A stretch of 64,000 nucleotides of DNA, from assembly GCA_018335925.1 (NCBI GenBank), contig JAGXRF010000097.1, positions 62,001-126,000 of the forward strand. Reading direction: 5' to 3'. The position numbers and the translations under genes are program-made. Under the pieces are notes generated by a model. That model was not told the origin of the DNA, searched no databases, and saw nothing but the letters and a program-made list of their open reading frames with translations. The DNA comes from Flavobacteriales bacterium. GTDB taxonomy: Bacteria; Bacteroidota; Bacteroidia; Flavobacteriales; Flavobacteriaceae. Below, in pieces: positions 44,032 to 52,983 of the stretch; positions within the stretch are counted from its first letter, which is position 1; each line of letters starts with the position of its first letter.

Positions 44032-44096
44032 ATTTTAAAAGAAGTTACCGGCATAGAAAAATACTACAATGCGTATTTGACAAAGCATACGGTAAA
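44032..44096 (+). repeat. Direct repeat, copy 2 (orphan 3' end of CYTH gene)
   Basis: Second copy of the 65-bp repeat, 1991 bp from the first, with two differences. It reads as the last codons of a CYTH protein with a stop right behind (HTVK, TAA), attached to no gene. It marks the right border of the inserted segment. Confidence 0.95.
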
Positions 44097-44153
44097 ATAA
44101 AGGAAAATTTTTTAATGGTTTTGATGAATGCCTAAAGCTTATTGCATCATTCA

Positions 44154-44678
44154 CTACAAATACAACTCCATCATGCCTGGTGGTGTTTTTAAATAAAGGG
44201 TTTGGTTGGGTTTGTCGAGTTGTTGGATAAATTCATCTAACAACGGAATCAAGATTTCTTTTTCCTGAAAATGAATTACCAACAAAGGTTGGATGCCGGA
44301 ATCGTTCACCCCTAAAACGGTTCCAATATTGCCGTGTTTGGCATCTTGTACCTGAAAACCAACAATTTCGTGGTAATAAAACTGTCCTTCTTCCAATTCA
44401 GGTAAAAATTCTAAAGGCAAATAAACTTCTCTTCCTACAATTTCGTCTGCTTGTGCTTCGGTATCTACCTCATCAAACTTAACGCGTAAAAATTGTCCTT
44501 TATGCCACTGTTTTCTTTCAATTAAAAAAGGAACCAGTGTTCCGTGAAAATCCACTAACACTGATTCCAAATTTTCGTAATCAGAAAGGTCATCGGTATC
44601 TAAATACAACAAAACCTCTCCTTTGAAACTAAATTTTTTAGCAATCTTACCTACATAAAAGCATTGCTCTTTTTGCAT
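44154..44678 (-). CDS. rimM: 16S rRNA processing protein RimM
   Basis: 174 aa ribosome maturation factor that helps assemble the 30S head and binds S19. The N-terminal RimM beta-barrel has VGKIAKKFSFKGEVLLYLDT. The PRC-barrel at the C-terminus has YHEIVGFQVQD and ILIPLLDEFIQQLD. 12 bp downstream of rpsP and co-transcribed with it, the usual arrangement. Confidence 0.96.
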   Translation of the reverse strand: MQKEQCFYVGKIAKKFSFKGEVLLYLDTDDLSDYENLESVLVDFHGTLVPFLIERKQWHKGQFLRVKFDEVDTEAQADEIVGREVYLPLEFLPELEEGQFYYHEIVGFQVQDAKHGNIGTVLGVNDSGIQPLLVIHFQEKEILIPLLDEFIQQLDKPNQTLYLKTPPGMMELYL

Positions 44679-44690
44679 GTAGTGTAAAAA

Positions 44691-45251
44691 TTATGCTTGA
44701 GTTTCTTCGTTACTTTCTTCTGCAGCAGGAGCTTCTACAGCTGTTTCTTCTGTTGCAACTTCTGCAACTTCTTCTGCAACTTCCTCTACTGCTGGTGCAG
44801 CAGCTTCAACTTGTGCAGCAGCTCTTTTTTCGTTGTACTCTTGTTCTGCTTTTAGGGCTTTTGCTTTAGCATCAGCTTTTGCATTGCTTAAGCCATCTTT
44901 TTTAGATTGAACTTTCGCTTCTTTTTCCTTTAACCAAGCTTCTAATTTAGCATCTGCTTGTTCTTGTGTTAAAGCACCTTTGCGAACACCTCCATCTAAG
45001 TGGTGTTTTAACAAAGCTCCTTTGTACGACAAAATTGCACGAGCTGTGTCAGTTGGTTGTGCACCATTGTGTAACCATTGTACAGAAGAATCTAAATTCA
45101 AGTCAATAGTTGCAGGGTTGGTGTTCGGATTGTAGGTTCCTAATTTTTCTAAAAACTTACCGTCTCTTTTTGATCTAGAGTCAGCGGCAACAATCCAGAA
45201 AAAAGGTTTTCCTTTTTTTCCGTGTCTTTGTAATCTAATGCGTACTGGCAT
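44691..45251 (-). CDS. rpsP: 30S ribosomal protein S16 with long acidic tail
   Basis: 186 aa. The first 85 residues are S16 proper: VRIRLQRHGKKGKPFFWIVAADSRSKRDGKFLEKLGTYNP. Beyond about residue 115 comes a Lys/Ala-rich helix and then a strongly acidic Ala/Glu/Val tail (EEVAEEVAEV repeats), which flavobacterial S16 proteins commonly have and E. coli S16 (82 aa) lacks. First gene of rpsP-rimM, with its own promoter and a structured leader. Confidence 0.97.
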   Translation of the reverse strand: MPVRIRLQRHGKKGKPFFWIVAADSRSKRDGKFLEKLGTYNPNTNPATIDLNLDSSVQWLHNGAQPTDTARAILSYKGALLKHHLDGGVRKGALTQEQADAKLEAWLKEKEAKVQSKKDGLSNAKADAKAKALKAEQEYNEKRAAAQVEAAAPAVEEVAEEVAEVATEETAVEAPAAEESNEETQA

Positions 45252-45267
45252 AATTTGGTAATTTAGT

Positions 45268-45311
45268 GAGGTACTCGACCTCGGTTAATACTCGTTTGGG
45301 TACTCGACCCT
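45268..45311 (-). promoter_or_regulatory. Twin-hairpin leader of rpsP, possible ribosomal protein leader
   Basis: The 5' UTR on the minus strand holds two small hairpins with the same loop: GGGT-CGAGT-ACCC and GAGGT-CGAGT-ACCTC, about 16 nt apart. Between them lies a third related AACGAGTATT. Repeated identical loops suggest a protein or ribosome binding site, for example S16 autoregulation. Leaders of this sort are known for several ribosomal proteins; whether this one is catalogued I cannot check. Confidence 0.5.
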
Positions 45312-45324
45312 GATAAAATGGGTG

Positions 45325-45356
45325 CAAATATAGCGTGTTATTTCTACTCTGCCAAA
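45325..45356 (-). promoter_or_regulatory. Promoter of rpsP-rimM
   Basis: On the minus strand TTTGGC (45356-45351) with a 20-nt spacer to TATATTTG (45332-45325). The start site would be near 45318, giving a leader of about 65 nt. Confidence 0.75.
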
Positions 45357-45412
45357 TTTAATTTCGTGCCAACGCAAAGAATCTCAAGGTTTTATTTTTT
45401 TGTGATAGCACT

Positions 45413-45441
45413 TTGGCATTTGTATAAAAAAACTACATTTG
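45413..45441 (+). promoter_or_regulatory. Promoter of the 160-aa lipoprotein gene
   Basis: TTTG (45413-45416), 17-nt spacer, TACATTTG (45434-45441). The start site near 45448 precedes the ATG at 45480 and excludes longer open-frame starts. Confidence 0.65.
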
Positions 45442-45479
45442 CAAAGAGCACCCAATCGAATGCTATATTTACATTTTTT

Positions 45480-45962
45480 ATGAAAAAATTCTTTTTAATC
45501 TGCACCCTTGCTTTAGGGTTTTTATCCTGCGAAGAAAATATTGTTTTTAACGATCCTGCTTTTCAAGCCAATAACGATGGTGCGTTTTGGAGAGCCTTGG
45601 ATGCTACTGCAACTTTAGATGCTGATGGAGGCATTACCATTACAGCGGTAACTTCATTTGAAGAAGTTGTATTGCGAATTCCGTCAACCAACGAAGGCAC
45701 CTATAATTTAGGCAATAGCAATACTTCTTATGCTTCTTACAAATACGAAGCAGACGGATTGAATTTGTTTTACATTACCGGAAATAATGTTGGAGGAAAT
45801 GGCCAAATTATTTTAGAAGAAAACAACATTGCAACGGATGGCACCATTACCGGAAAATTCCGCTTTAATGCCATTAGTGCAGACAATAACCCTGTAGGCG
45901 GAGAAGTAAAAAACTTTAACCAAGGGAAATTTTATCGCGTAAGAGTGGTTGGTTTAAACTAA
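45480..45962 (+). CDS. DUF6252-like lipoprotein
   Basis: 160 aa. Signal peptide MKKFFLICTLALGFLSC with Cys17 as lipid site. The mature part is a beta-sandwich type with GAFWRALDATATLDADGG, GTYNLGNSN and GKFRFNAIS, as in the DUF6252 lipoproteins of flavobacteria (recalled, not searched). The frame is open upstream to 45318 but the promoter at 45434-45441 and the signal peptide fix the start here. Function unknown; single gene with its own terminator. Confidence 0.85.
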   Translation: MKKFFLICTLALGFLSCEENIVFNDPAFQANNDGAFWRALDATATLDADGGITITAVTSFEEVVLRIPSTNEGTYNLGNSNTSYASYKYEADGLNLFYITGNNVGGNGQIILEENNIATDGTITGKFRFNAISADNNPVGGEVKNFNQGKFYRVRVVGLN

Positions 45963-45982
45963 ACCAGCACCAACCCATATCG

Positions 45983-46012
45983 AACCCATTCCAACTTCGG
46001 AATGGGTTTTTT
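45983..46012 (+). terminator. Terminator of the lipoprotein gene
   Basis: AACCCATTCC/GGAATGGGTT 10-bp stem with a 6-nt loop and T-run. Confidence 0.88.
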
Positions 46013-46085
46013 GTTAATAAAAAATTCATCCAAGCGGGAGGTTATTTTGTACTTTTGAAAAAAGCAATTCTTTACCCTCCACACT

Positions 46086-49000
46086 ATGTTTTTTATATTT
46101 GATACGGAAACTACCGGGCTTCCTAAAAGCTATACTGCACCCATAACCGACACCGATAACTGGCCAAGATGTGTGCAAATTGCATGGCAATTACACGATG
46201 CTGTTGGGAATTTAATAGAGCACCAAGACTATTTGATTGCTCCAGATGGTTTTACCATTCCGTATGATGCAGAAAAAATTCATGGAATTTCTACCGACTT
46301 GGCCATCCGTGATGGAATTTCGATGCAAGAAGTTTTGCAGAAAATGCAAGTTGCTTTGCAAAAAGCCAAATTTATTGTTGGGCAAAATGTTGGATTTGAC
46401 GTAAATGTCATGGGATGCGAATTCCACCGATACGGAATCAGCAGTCAACTATCCCAAATGCCGGTTTTAGATACATGTACCGAAGTTACTGCCAGTTTAT
46501 TGCAACTTCCGGGAGGGAAAGGTGGTAGATTCAAATTGCCAACATTAACCGAATTGCACCAATATTTATTTGGTGAACCTTTTGCAGAAGCCCACAATGC
46601 CACTGCCGATGTTGAGGCAACTACCCGTTGCTTTTTAGAATTGGTAAAGCGAGAAATTTTTACCAAAGAAGAACTTCAAGTAAACAGCGAATTTTTCGAT
46701 GCTTTTAAGCAAGTGCAAGCCAAACCAATATTGCCTATTGGTTTGCAACACATCAACCTGAAAGAGGCAAGTTTGCAACTGAAAAAATTGTTGCAAAAAG
46801 AAAAAATCTCTTTTTCTGACGATCAAAAGGCCGAAAATTTAGCCACTTTAGAAAACGTGACCTATGTGCATTTGCACAACCATTCGCAATTTTCGGTATT
46901 ACAATCTACCATTTCTACTTCGCAACTCATCAAATGTGCCTTAGAAAACCAAATGCCGGCAGTTGCTTTAACCGACATTGGTAATTTGATGGGAGCATTT
47001 CATTTTGTAAGAGATGTTCTGGCCCATAATGCCGGAATCCAAAAACAAAACAGCATTCGAAAAGAACAAGGAGAAGAGCTTCTTCCGATCTTAAAGCCTA
47101 TTGTTGGTATCGAATTAAATGTGTGCGAAGACCACACCAACAAAACCGTAAAAGACAATGGCTATGCCATGATTTTTTTGGCCAAAAACAAAAACGGCTA
47201 TCATAACTTGGCCAAACTTTCTTCCTTAGCTTACACCAAAGGATTTTACTATGTGCCAAGAATTGACAAAGCTTTGGTAGAGCAATTCAAAGGAGATGTG
47301 ATTGTTTTATCGGGCTCATTGGTTGGAGAAATTTCCGGGAAATTATTAAACGTAGGAGAACATCAGGCAGAGGAAGCTTTGCTTTGGTGGAAAGCTACTT
47401 TTGGAGAAGATTTTTACTTGGAAATCATGCGTCATGATCAAGCAGATGAAAACCACATCAACCCAATATTAATAGAATGGTCCAAAAAACACCAGGTAAA
47501 ACTCGTAGCAACCAACAATGTGTTTTATGCCAAAAAAGAAGATGCTCCTGCTCACGATATTTTGCTTTGTGTGAAAGACGGTGAAAAACAAGCTACTCCT
47601 ATCGGAAAAGGTCGTGGGTACCGTTATGGTTTGCCTAACCAGGAGTATTACTTCAAATCGTCTGACGATATGAAAGCTTTGTTTGCAGATATTCCGCAGG
47701 CCATTATTTCTACCAAAGAAATTACGGATAAAATTGAAATTTTCGACTTATCTAGAGACGTTTTATTGCCCAAATTCGACATCCCGAAAGAGTTTGAAAT
47801 AGCCGAAGATTTAGAAGACAATGGCAAACGTGGAGAGAACAATTACTTGCGACACTTAACTTACGAAGGTGCCAAAAAACGCTACGGAACCATTACTCCC
47901 GAAATTGAAGAACGAATTGATTTTGAACTTAAAACCATTGAAAACACCGGATATCCGGGTTATTTTTTGATTGTACAAGACTTTATTGCAGCTGCACGTA
48001 GCATGGGGGTTTCGGTGGGGCCGGGTCGTGGTTCGGCAGCTGGTTCGGTGGTTGCGTATTGTTTGTGGATTACCAACATCGACCCAATGCAATACGATTT
48101 GCTTTTCGAAAGATTTTTGAATCCGGATAGGGTTTCCATGCCCGATATTGATATTGACTTTGATGACGAAGGAAGAGGAAGGGTCATGCAATATGTGATT
48201 GACAAATACGGTGCTGACCAAGTAGCCCAAATTATTACCTATGGTAAAATGGCCCCAAAATCAGCCATTAGAGATACCGCTAGGGTATTGGATTTGCCCT
48301 TGTTTGAAGCCGATAAAATTGCCAAACTGATTCCGAACATGATGCCGGGCAAGTGGAACTTGTCAAGATTTTTATCAGAAAACGAAGACGAGATTAAAAA
48401 AGTTGTTCGTTCAGACGACTTTGAAAAAATCAAAGAATTGATCCAACTGGCACAAGAAGCTTCTTTGGCTTCGGATACCATCCAACAAGCCAAGGTGTTG
48501 GAAGGCTCGCTTCGAAATACCGGAATTCATGCATGTGGAGTAATCATTACTCCCGATGCCTTAACCAACTTTGTTCCTATTGCCACTGCAAAAGATTCTG
48601 ATTTGTACGTAACCCAATTTGACAACTCGGTAGTAGAAAGTGCAGGCTTACTAAAGATGGATTTCTTGGGTTTAAAAACCCTTACCCTGATCAAAGACAC
48701 CGTAAAATTGGTAAAATATCTGCATGGCATCGACCTTAATCCGGATGAATTTCCGATTGATGATGTCAAAACCTATGAGTTATTTCAACGTGGAGAAACC
48801 GTTGGGATATTTCAGTACGAATCGGTTGGGATGCAAAAATATCTTAGAGATTTAAAACCTACGGTTTTTGCCGACTTAATTGCAATGAATGCCCTATATC
48901 GTCCGGGACCATTGGAATATATTCCGGCTTTTGTTCGTAGAAAAAACGGACAAGAACCCATTACTTTCGATTTGGCAGAATGTGAAGAATACTTGGCAGA

Positions 49001-50618
49001 AACCTATGGCATTACCGTGTACCAAGAACAGGTAATGTTGTTGTCGCAAAAATTAGCCGGGTTTACCAAAGGTGATGCAGACGTGTTACGTAAAGCCATG
49101 GGGAAAAAACAAGTGGATACCCTGGCAAAAATGAAATCGAAGTTTATTGACCAAGCTGCCGAAAAAGGATTGGATAAAGAAAAACTCGAAAAAATTTGGA
49201 AAGACTGGGAGGCATTTGCCCAATATGCTTTTAACAAATCGCACTCTACTTGCTATGCTTGGATTGGATACCAAACTGCTTATTTAAAAGCCCACTATCC
49301 GGCTGAATACATGGCTGCGGTACTTTCAAATAACATGAACGACATCAAGCAAGTTTCGTTTTTTATGGAAGAATGTAAACGCATGGGCTTGCATGTATTG
49401 GGACCCGACATCAACGAATCTTTTTACAAGTTTACCGTAAACCCACAAGGAGCCATCCGCTTCGGGATTGGTGCCATCAAAGGAGTGGGACAAGGTGCGG
49501 TAGAAACCATTGTAGAAGCTCGAAAAAAAGGAAAATTCCGCTCTATTTTTGATGTGGTAAAAAGAGTCGATTTGCGAGCAGCCAACAAAAAAGCCTTTGA
49601 AAATTTAGCTTTGGCTGGAGGTTTTGATTGTTTTTCGGACACCCACCGAGCTCAGTATTTTCACGTGGAGTCAGACGGAATTACCTTTTTAGAAAAAGTA
49701 ATCAAGTTTGGAGCAAAATACCAAGAAAACGAAAACTCCTCGCAAGTAAGTTTGTTTGGAGAAGCCAGTGAAGTGCAAATTCCAGAACCAGCCGTTCCGC
49801 CTTGTGAAGAATGGAGCACCATGGAAAAATTGGCCAAAGAAAAAGAAGTGGTAGGTATTTACATTTCTGGCCACCCTTTGGATGACTTTAGATTTGAAAT
49901 GCAATACTTTTGTAATACCAAGCTAGACAAATTCAAATTTTTACCCGAATTAATCAATAAAACCAGCACTTGTGCAGGAATTGTAACCAATGTGCAACAT
50001 CGGGTGGCACAAAACGGAAAGGGTTGGGCAACTTTTGTATTAGAAGGATTTGACGAAAGTTTTGAATTCCGCATGTTTGGAGACGAATACTTAAAATTCC
50101 GTCATTATCTTATTCCAAACCAATTTATACATTTAAAAATTCTGGTAAAAGAAGGATACACCAATCGGGAAACCGGAAAAGTTAGTGATCCGAAGTTGGT
50201 TTTTCAAAACATCTTACTCCTGCAAGATGTGATGCAAGAATTTGCCAAGCGAATTTGCATTCAGTTAAATGTGTACCAAATTCAGGAAAACTTGATCCAT
50301 CAATTGTTGCAAGCTTTTAAAGAACATCCAGGCATGGTTCCAATTGAATTTGAATTGGTAGAATTGGAAAAAGTGCAAAAACAAGTAGTTACCATGGCAC
50401 CCAAGGTAATGGCATCGGATGGAGAATTGGAAGATTTTGAAGAAAATTTTACCGAAGATGCCGAAACAGAAATGGAAGCAGTGGAACAATGGATAGAAGA
50501 AGTACAAGTGGTAAATAATATTGGCATGTTTAGCAAAAAATGGAAAGTGAATTTAGAAAAATCATTTTTAGAAAAACTGGAAAAATTAAACATTGACTTT
50601 AAGGTAAGTTCTATTTAA
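46086..50618 (+). CDS. dnaE: DNA polymerase III alpha subunit with fused N-terminal exonuclease
   Basis: 1510 aa. Residues 1-195 form a DnaQ-type 3'-5' exonuclease: FIFDTETTGLP with Asp6/Glu8, then HGIST, GQNVGFDVNVM and HNATADVEAT. The PHP domain starts near 255 (YVHLHNHSQFSVL). The polymerase palm holds catalytic Asp687/Asp689 in MPDIDIDFDDEGRGRVM. The finger region has YRPGPLEYIPAFVRR and YQEQVM. Helix-hairpin-helix and OB domains follow (about 1180-1330). An acidic tail ends the protein. The fusion supplies proofreading in cis, as usual in Bacteroidota. Confidence 0.97.
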   Translation: MFFIFDTETTGLPKSYTAPITDTDNWPRCVQIAWQLHDAVGNLIEHQDYLIAPDGFTIPYDAEKIHGISTDLAIRDGISMQEVLQKMQVALQKAKFIVGQNVGFDVNVMGCEFHRYGISSQLSQMPVLDTCTEVTASLLQLPGGKGGRFKLPTLTELHQYLFGEPFAEAHNATADVEATTRCFLELVKREIFTKEELQVNSEFFDAFKQVQAKPILPIGLQHINLKEASLQLKKLLQKEKISFSDDQKAENLATLENVTYVHLHNHSQFSVLQSTISTSQLIKCALENQMPAVALTDIGNLMGAFHFVRDVLAHNAGIQKQNSIRKEQGEELLPILKPIVGIELNVCEDHTNKTVKDNGYAMIFLAKNKNGYHNLAKLSSLAYTKGFYYVPRIDKALVEQFKGDVIVLSGSLVGEISGKLLNVGEHQAEEALLWWKATFGEDFYLEIMRHDQADENHINPILIEWSKKHQVKLVATNNVFYAKKEDAPAHDILLCVKDGEKQATPIGKGRGYRYGLPNQEYYFKSSDDMKALFADIPQAIISTKEITDKIEIFDLSRDVLLPKFDIPKEFEIAEDLEDNGKRGENNYLRHLTYEGAKKRYGTITPEIEERIDFELKTIENTGYPGYFLIVQDFIAAARSMGVSVGPGRGSAAGSVVAYCLWITNIDPMQYDLLFERFLNPDRVSMPDIDIDFDDEGRGRVMQYVIDKYGADQVAQIITYGKMAPKSAIRDTARVLDLPLFEADKIAKLIPNMMPGKWNLSRFLSENEDEIKKVVRSDDFEKIKELIQLAQEASLASDTIQQAKVLEGSLRNTGIHACGVIITPDALTNFVPIATAKDSDLYVTQFDNSVVESAGLLKMDFLGLKTLTLIKDTVKLVKYLHGIDLNPDEFPIDDVKTYELFQRGETVGIFQYESVGMQKYLRDLKPTVFADLIAMNALYRPGPLEYIPAFVRRKNGQEPITFDLAECEEYLAETYGITVYQEQVMLLSQKLAGFTKGDADVLRKAMGKKQVDTLAKMKSKFIDQAAEKGLDKEKLEKIWKDWEAFAQYAFNKSHSTCYAWIGYQTAYLKAHYPAEYMAAVLSNNMNDIKQVSFFMEECKRMGLHVLGPDINESFYKFTVNPQGAIRFGIGAIKGVGQGAVETIVEARKKGKFRSIFDVVKRVDLRAANKKAFENLALAGGFDCFSDTHRAQYFHVESDGITFLEKVIKFGAKYQENENSSQVSLFGEASEVQIPEPAVPPCEEWSTMEKLAKEKEVVGIYISGHPLDDFRFEMQYFCNTKLDKFKFLPELINKTSTCAGIVTNVQHRVAQNGKGWATFVLEGFDESFEFRMFGDEYLKFRHYLIPNQFIHLKILVKEGYTNRETGKVSDPKLVFQNILLLQDVMQEFAKRICIQLNVYQIQENLIHQLLQAFKEHPGMVPIEFELVELEKVQKQVVTMAPKVMASDGELEDFEENFTEDAETEMEAVEQWIEEVQVVNNIGMFSKKWKVNLEKSFLEKLEKLNIDFKVSSI

Positions 50619-50640
50619 AACTGTATTAAGATAAAATGCT

Positions 50641-50648
50641 TATGTTTG
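50641..50648 (+). promoter_or_regulatory. -7 element TATGTTTG before gpsA
   Basis: Exact TAnnTTTG match 23 bp before the gpsA start. No TTG at a fitting distance, so it is only a half-site. Confidence 0.4.
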
Positions 50649-50670
50649 TCTTTGTAACCGTATAAAACCT

Positions 50671-51666
50671 ATGGAAAAAAAACCAAAATTTGCGGTAATA
50701 GGAGGAGGTAGTTGGGCTACTGCAATTGTAAAAATGTTGTGTGTAAACCAGCCAAAAGTAGCTTGGTACATGCGTAACAACGATGCCATTGCTCATATTT
50801 TAAAAGAAAAACACAACCCCAACTATTTAAGTTCGGTAGAGTTTGATACCGATCAATTGTTGTTAACTTCTGATATCAACCAAGCCATTGCCTTTGCAGA
50901 TATGGTGGTATTTGCCATACCGTCTGCTTTTTTACACAGCGAGTTGCAAAAAGTAACAGAAGATTTGAAGCAAAAAACCATTTTTTCTGCCATCAAAGGA
51001 ATTGTTCCAGAGTCGTATTTGATTGTTGGAGAACATTTTCACCAACACTACCAAATTCCGTATAACCAAATAGGAGTCATCACTGGTCCTTGTCATGCAG
51101 AAGAAGTTGCATTAGAACGTTTATCTTACCTAACCATTGCTTGTTCGGATAAAGAAAAAGCCCAAGTGTTTGCTAAAAACTTAGAATCGCATTACATCAA
51201 AACCACCATTTCTGATGATATCATTGGTACGGAATATGCAGCCATGCTCAAAAACATTTATGCCATTGCAGCCGGAATTGCACATGGGTTGGGGTATGGA
51301 GATAATTTCCAAGCTTTGCTGATGAGCAATGCCATTAGAGAAATGAAAAAATTTATACGTAAAGTGCACAAAATGAAGCGAAACATCAACAATTCTGCTT
51401 ATTTGGGAGATTTGTTGGTAACGGGTTACTCGGTATTTTCGCGAAATCGCATGTTTGGCAACATGATTGGCAAAGGCTATACCGTAAAAAGTGCCATGAT
51501 GGAAATGAGTATGGTAGCAGAAGGTTACTATGCCGTAAAAAGTGCCTACAAACTCAACCTCGATTACCAAGCCAAAACCCCGATTATTGATGCGGTGTAC
51601 TCCATTTTATACGAAAACAAAGAACCTCGAAAAGTATTTAAAAAACTAACGGAGAAGTTGGATTAG
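50671..51666 (+). CDS. gpsA: NAD(P)H-dependent glycerol-3-phosphate dehydrogenase
   Basis: 331 aa. It reduces dihydroxyacetone phosphate to sn-glycerol 3-phosphate for phospholipids. The nucleotide-binding glycine motif is FAVIGGGSWATAIVKML. KGI in FSAIKGIVPES, ITGPCHAEEVA, EYAAMLKNIYAIAAGIAHGLGYGDN and DLLVTGYSVFSRNRMFG are family motifs, with the catalytic Lys in the LKN segment. Length is normal. Confidence 0.96.
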   Translation: MEKKPKFAVIGGGSWATAIVKMLCVNQPKVAWYMRNNDAIAHILKEKHNPNYLSSVEFDTDQLLLTSDINQAIAFADMVVFAIPSAFLHSELQKVTEDLKQKTIFSAIKGIVPESYLIVGEHFHQHYQIPYNQIGVITGPCHAEEVALERLSYLTIACSDKEKAQVFAKNLESHYIKTTISDDIIGTEYAAMLKNIYAIAAGIAHGLGYGDNFQALLMSNAIREMKKFIRKVHKMKRNINNSAYLGDLLVTGYSVFSRNRMFGNMIGKGYTVKSAMMEMSMVAEGYYAVKSAYKLNLDYQAKTPIIDAVYSILYENKEPRKVFKKLTEKLD

Positions 51667-51997
51667 CTATTGATTTTTTGTAAAAAGATTTCTTAATTTA
51701 TTTTAAACCTAAAACCCTCACCGGTATGCTGAAAACACCTTGGCAATTATTTTTTAGTAAGAATATATTTAACACACCCAATAAATTACTAGTACATATA
51801 CAATATCTCAGATTTAAATAATGGAACTACATGTATTTTTTATAATATATTAACATTTTATACCGTTTTTTAAATTTATAAAGCAATATTTTTAAAAAGT
51901 TAATGCTTTGTTAAATTTTTGGTTTTCTGTTTTTTTTTTTTTTTAATTTTGGAATGGTTAACCAAAACTTAATTTAGTAACTTTAAATTTTTAAAAC
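51667..51997 (+). other. 331-bp non-coding region upstream of the GLPGLI array, with receptor relic
   Basis: It begins with a vestige of the receptor gene start (AAACCCTCAC..GG at about 51711-51760, matching the codons for QTLTG..QDT..GN at 55577). After that comes about 240 bp of A/T-rich DNA that recurs almost unchanged at 53140-53388, including a 15-T run (51930-51944), GGTTAACC and the bases just before the start codon. It probably carries the promoter for the first small-protein gene; no clean TAnnTTTG was found, the nearest being TAACTTTA at 51978. Confidence 0.75.
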
Positions 51998-52285
51998 ATG
52001 AAAAAATTATTATTTACTGCCATTGCAGTAGTTGGGTTTGGTTTGAACAGTTGGGGTCATACGATTGAAAAAGAGGAAATTGATTCATCAAATGGCACAT
52101 CTAATTCTATAAAGTCAGAAATTGTTGAATTGGAGGAAGGTTTAAATTGTAGACTTGAAAGATTTAAAGCATATACAAATTTCAGAAGCCAAGGCTTAAG
52201 CCATGAAGAAGCTGATAGTAGAGCATATGCAGTATTCTTTGCATGTATGAGTGTAAATTCAGAATTTGAATTAACTCCTCCATGA
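51998..52285 (+). CDS. Small secreted protein 1 of the GLPGLI array
   Basis: 95 aa. The first 27 residues (MKKLLFTAIAVVGFGLNSWG then HTIEKEE) are nearly identical in three genes of this array and include a Sec-type signal. The mature part diverges. It has two Cys 31 residues apart (Cys in EGLNC and in FFAC), predicted helices and an aromatic cluster before the second Cys. Its stop overlaps the start of GLPGLI gene 1 (ATGA), so the two are translated together. Unknown function; possibly a small disulfide-stapled helical hairpin. Confidence 0.78.
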   Translation: MKKLLFTAIAVVGFGLNSWGHTIEKEEIDSSNGTSNSIKSEIVELEEGLNCRLERFKAYTNFRSQGLSHEEADSRAYAVFFACMSVNSEFELTPP

Positions 52286-52983
52286 ATAGATTTTTTATAA
52301 TAATTTTTATAATATTACCATATGTAAGCACAGCACAAATAAATACTTATGTGTTTACGTATGGTATGCAAATAATTTCTGATGAAAGACATGAGTCTAT
52401 TGTAAATAAGTCGGAATATGGTGCTATTATTCATGATTTGTTTGTTAAAGCACAGAATAATCAAGATAAAATTAAATTTGAATTAATAGTTCAAGATAGT
52501 ATCACTCATTTTTGCATAAATGATTTACGATTAAATAATTCATTTACGGGATACTTTGGAGAAATTTTAACCTTAAAGGATAGTATTTACAAAAACCCAT
52601 ATAAAGTTAAAAACATAACTATTGTAAATCCAAAAAATTTAACTTGGGAAATTACCTCCGATACCCTTAGAATTGGTGGGTATTTATGTATCAAAGCAAA
52701 AGGTACTGAATTGGTTACATATCAAAACAAAACCTTTTATAATCCAATTTATGCTTGGTTTTGCCCTGATATACCAATATCTGTTGGGCCAAATGGATTT
52801 TGTGGCTTACCTGGTGCGATACTTAAATTACAAAAAGGGAACTCGATTTTTGGACTTATAAACTTCCGTAAAGAAAGCAGACCAATGCTTGTGGCAAGTA
52901 ATTTTTTTCAAAAAAAGAAAATTACACAAGAATTGTATCATCAAAAACTAGAAGAGCAAATTTCAAATTTTGAAAATGATTAA
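52282..52983 (+). CDS. GLPGLI family protein 1
   Basis: 233 aa. Sec signal (cleavage after STAQ, about residue 19). Family pattern: GYLCIKAKG, then NPIYAWFCPDIPISVGP and CGLPGAILKL, in which GLPGL(I) appears as GLPGA at 175-179. GLPGLI proteins (TIGR01200) occur in multiple copies in flavobacteria, and their job is unknown. It is translationally coupled to the small gene before it. The two neighbours 54 and 56 kb are paralogues. Confidence 0.88.
   Translation: MNRFFIIIFIILPYVSTAQINTYVFTYGMQIISDERHESIVNKSEYGAIIHDLFVKAQNNQDKIKFELIVQDSITHFCINDLRLNNSFTGYFGEILTLKDSIYKNPYKVKNITIVNPKNLTWEITSDTLRIGGYLCIKAKGTELVTYQNKTFYNPIYAWFCPDIPISVGPNGFCGLPGAILKLQKGNSIFGLINFRKESRPMLVASNFFQKKKITQELYHQKLEEQISNFEND

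Noticed and set aside
45318..45479. N-terminal extension of the lipoprotein at 45480
   Set aside because: Contains the promoter and precedes an ideal lipoprotein signal peptide; the ATG at 45480 is the start.
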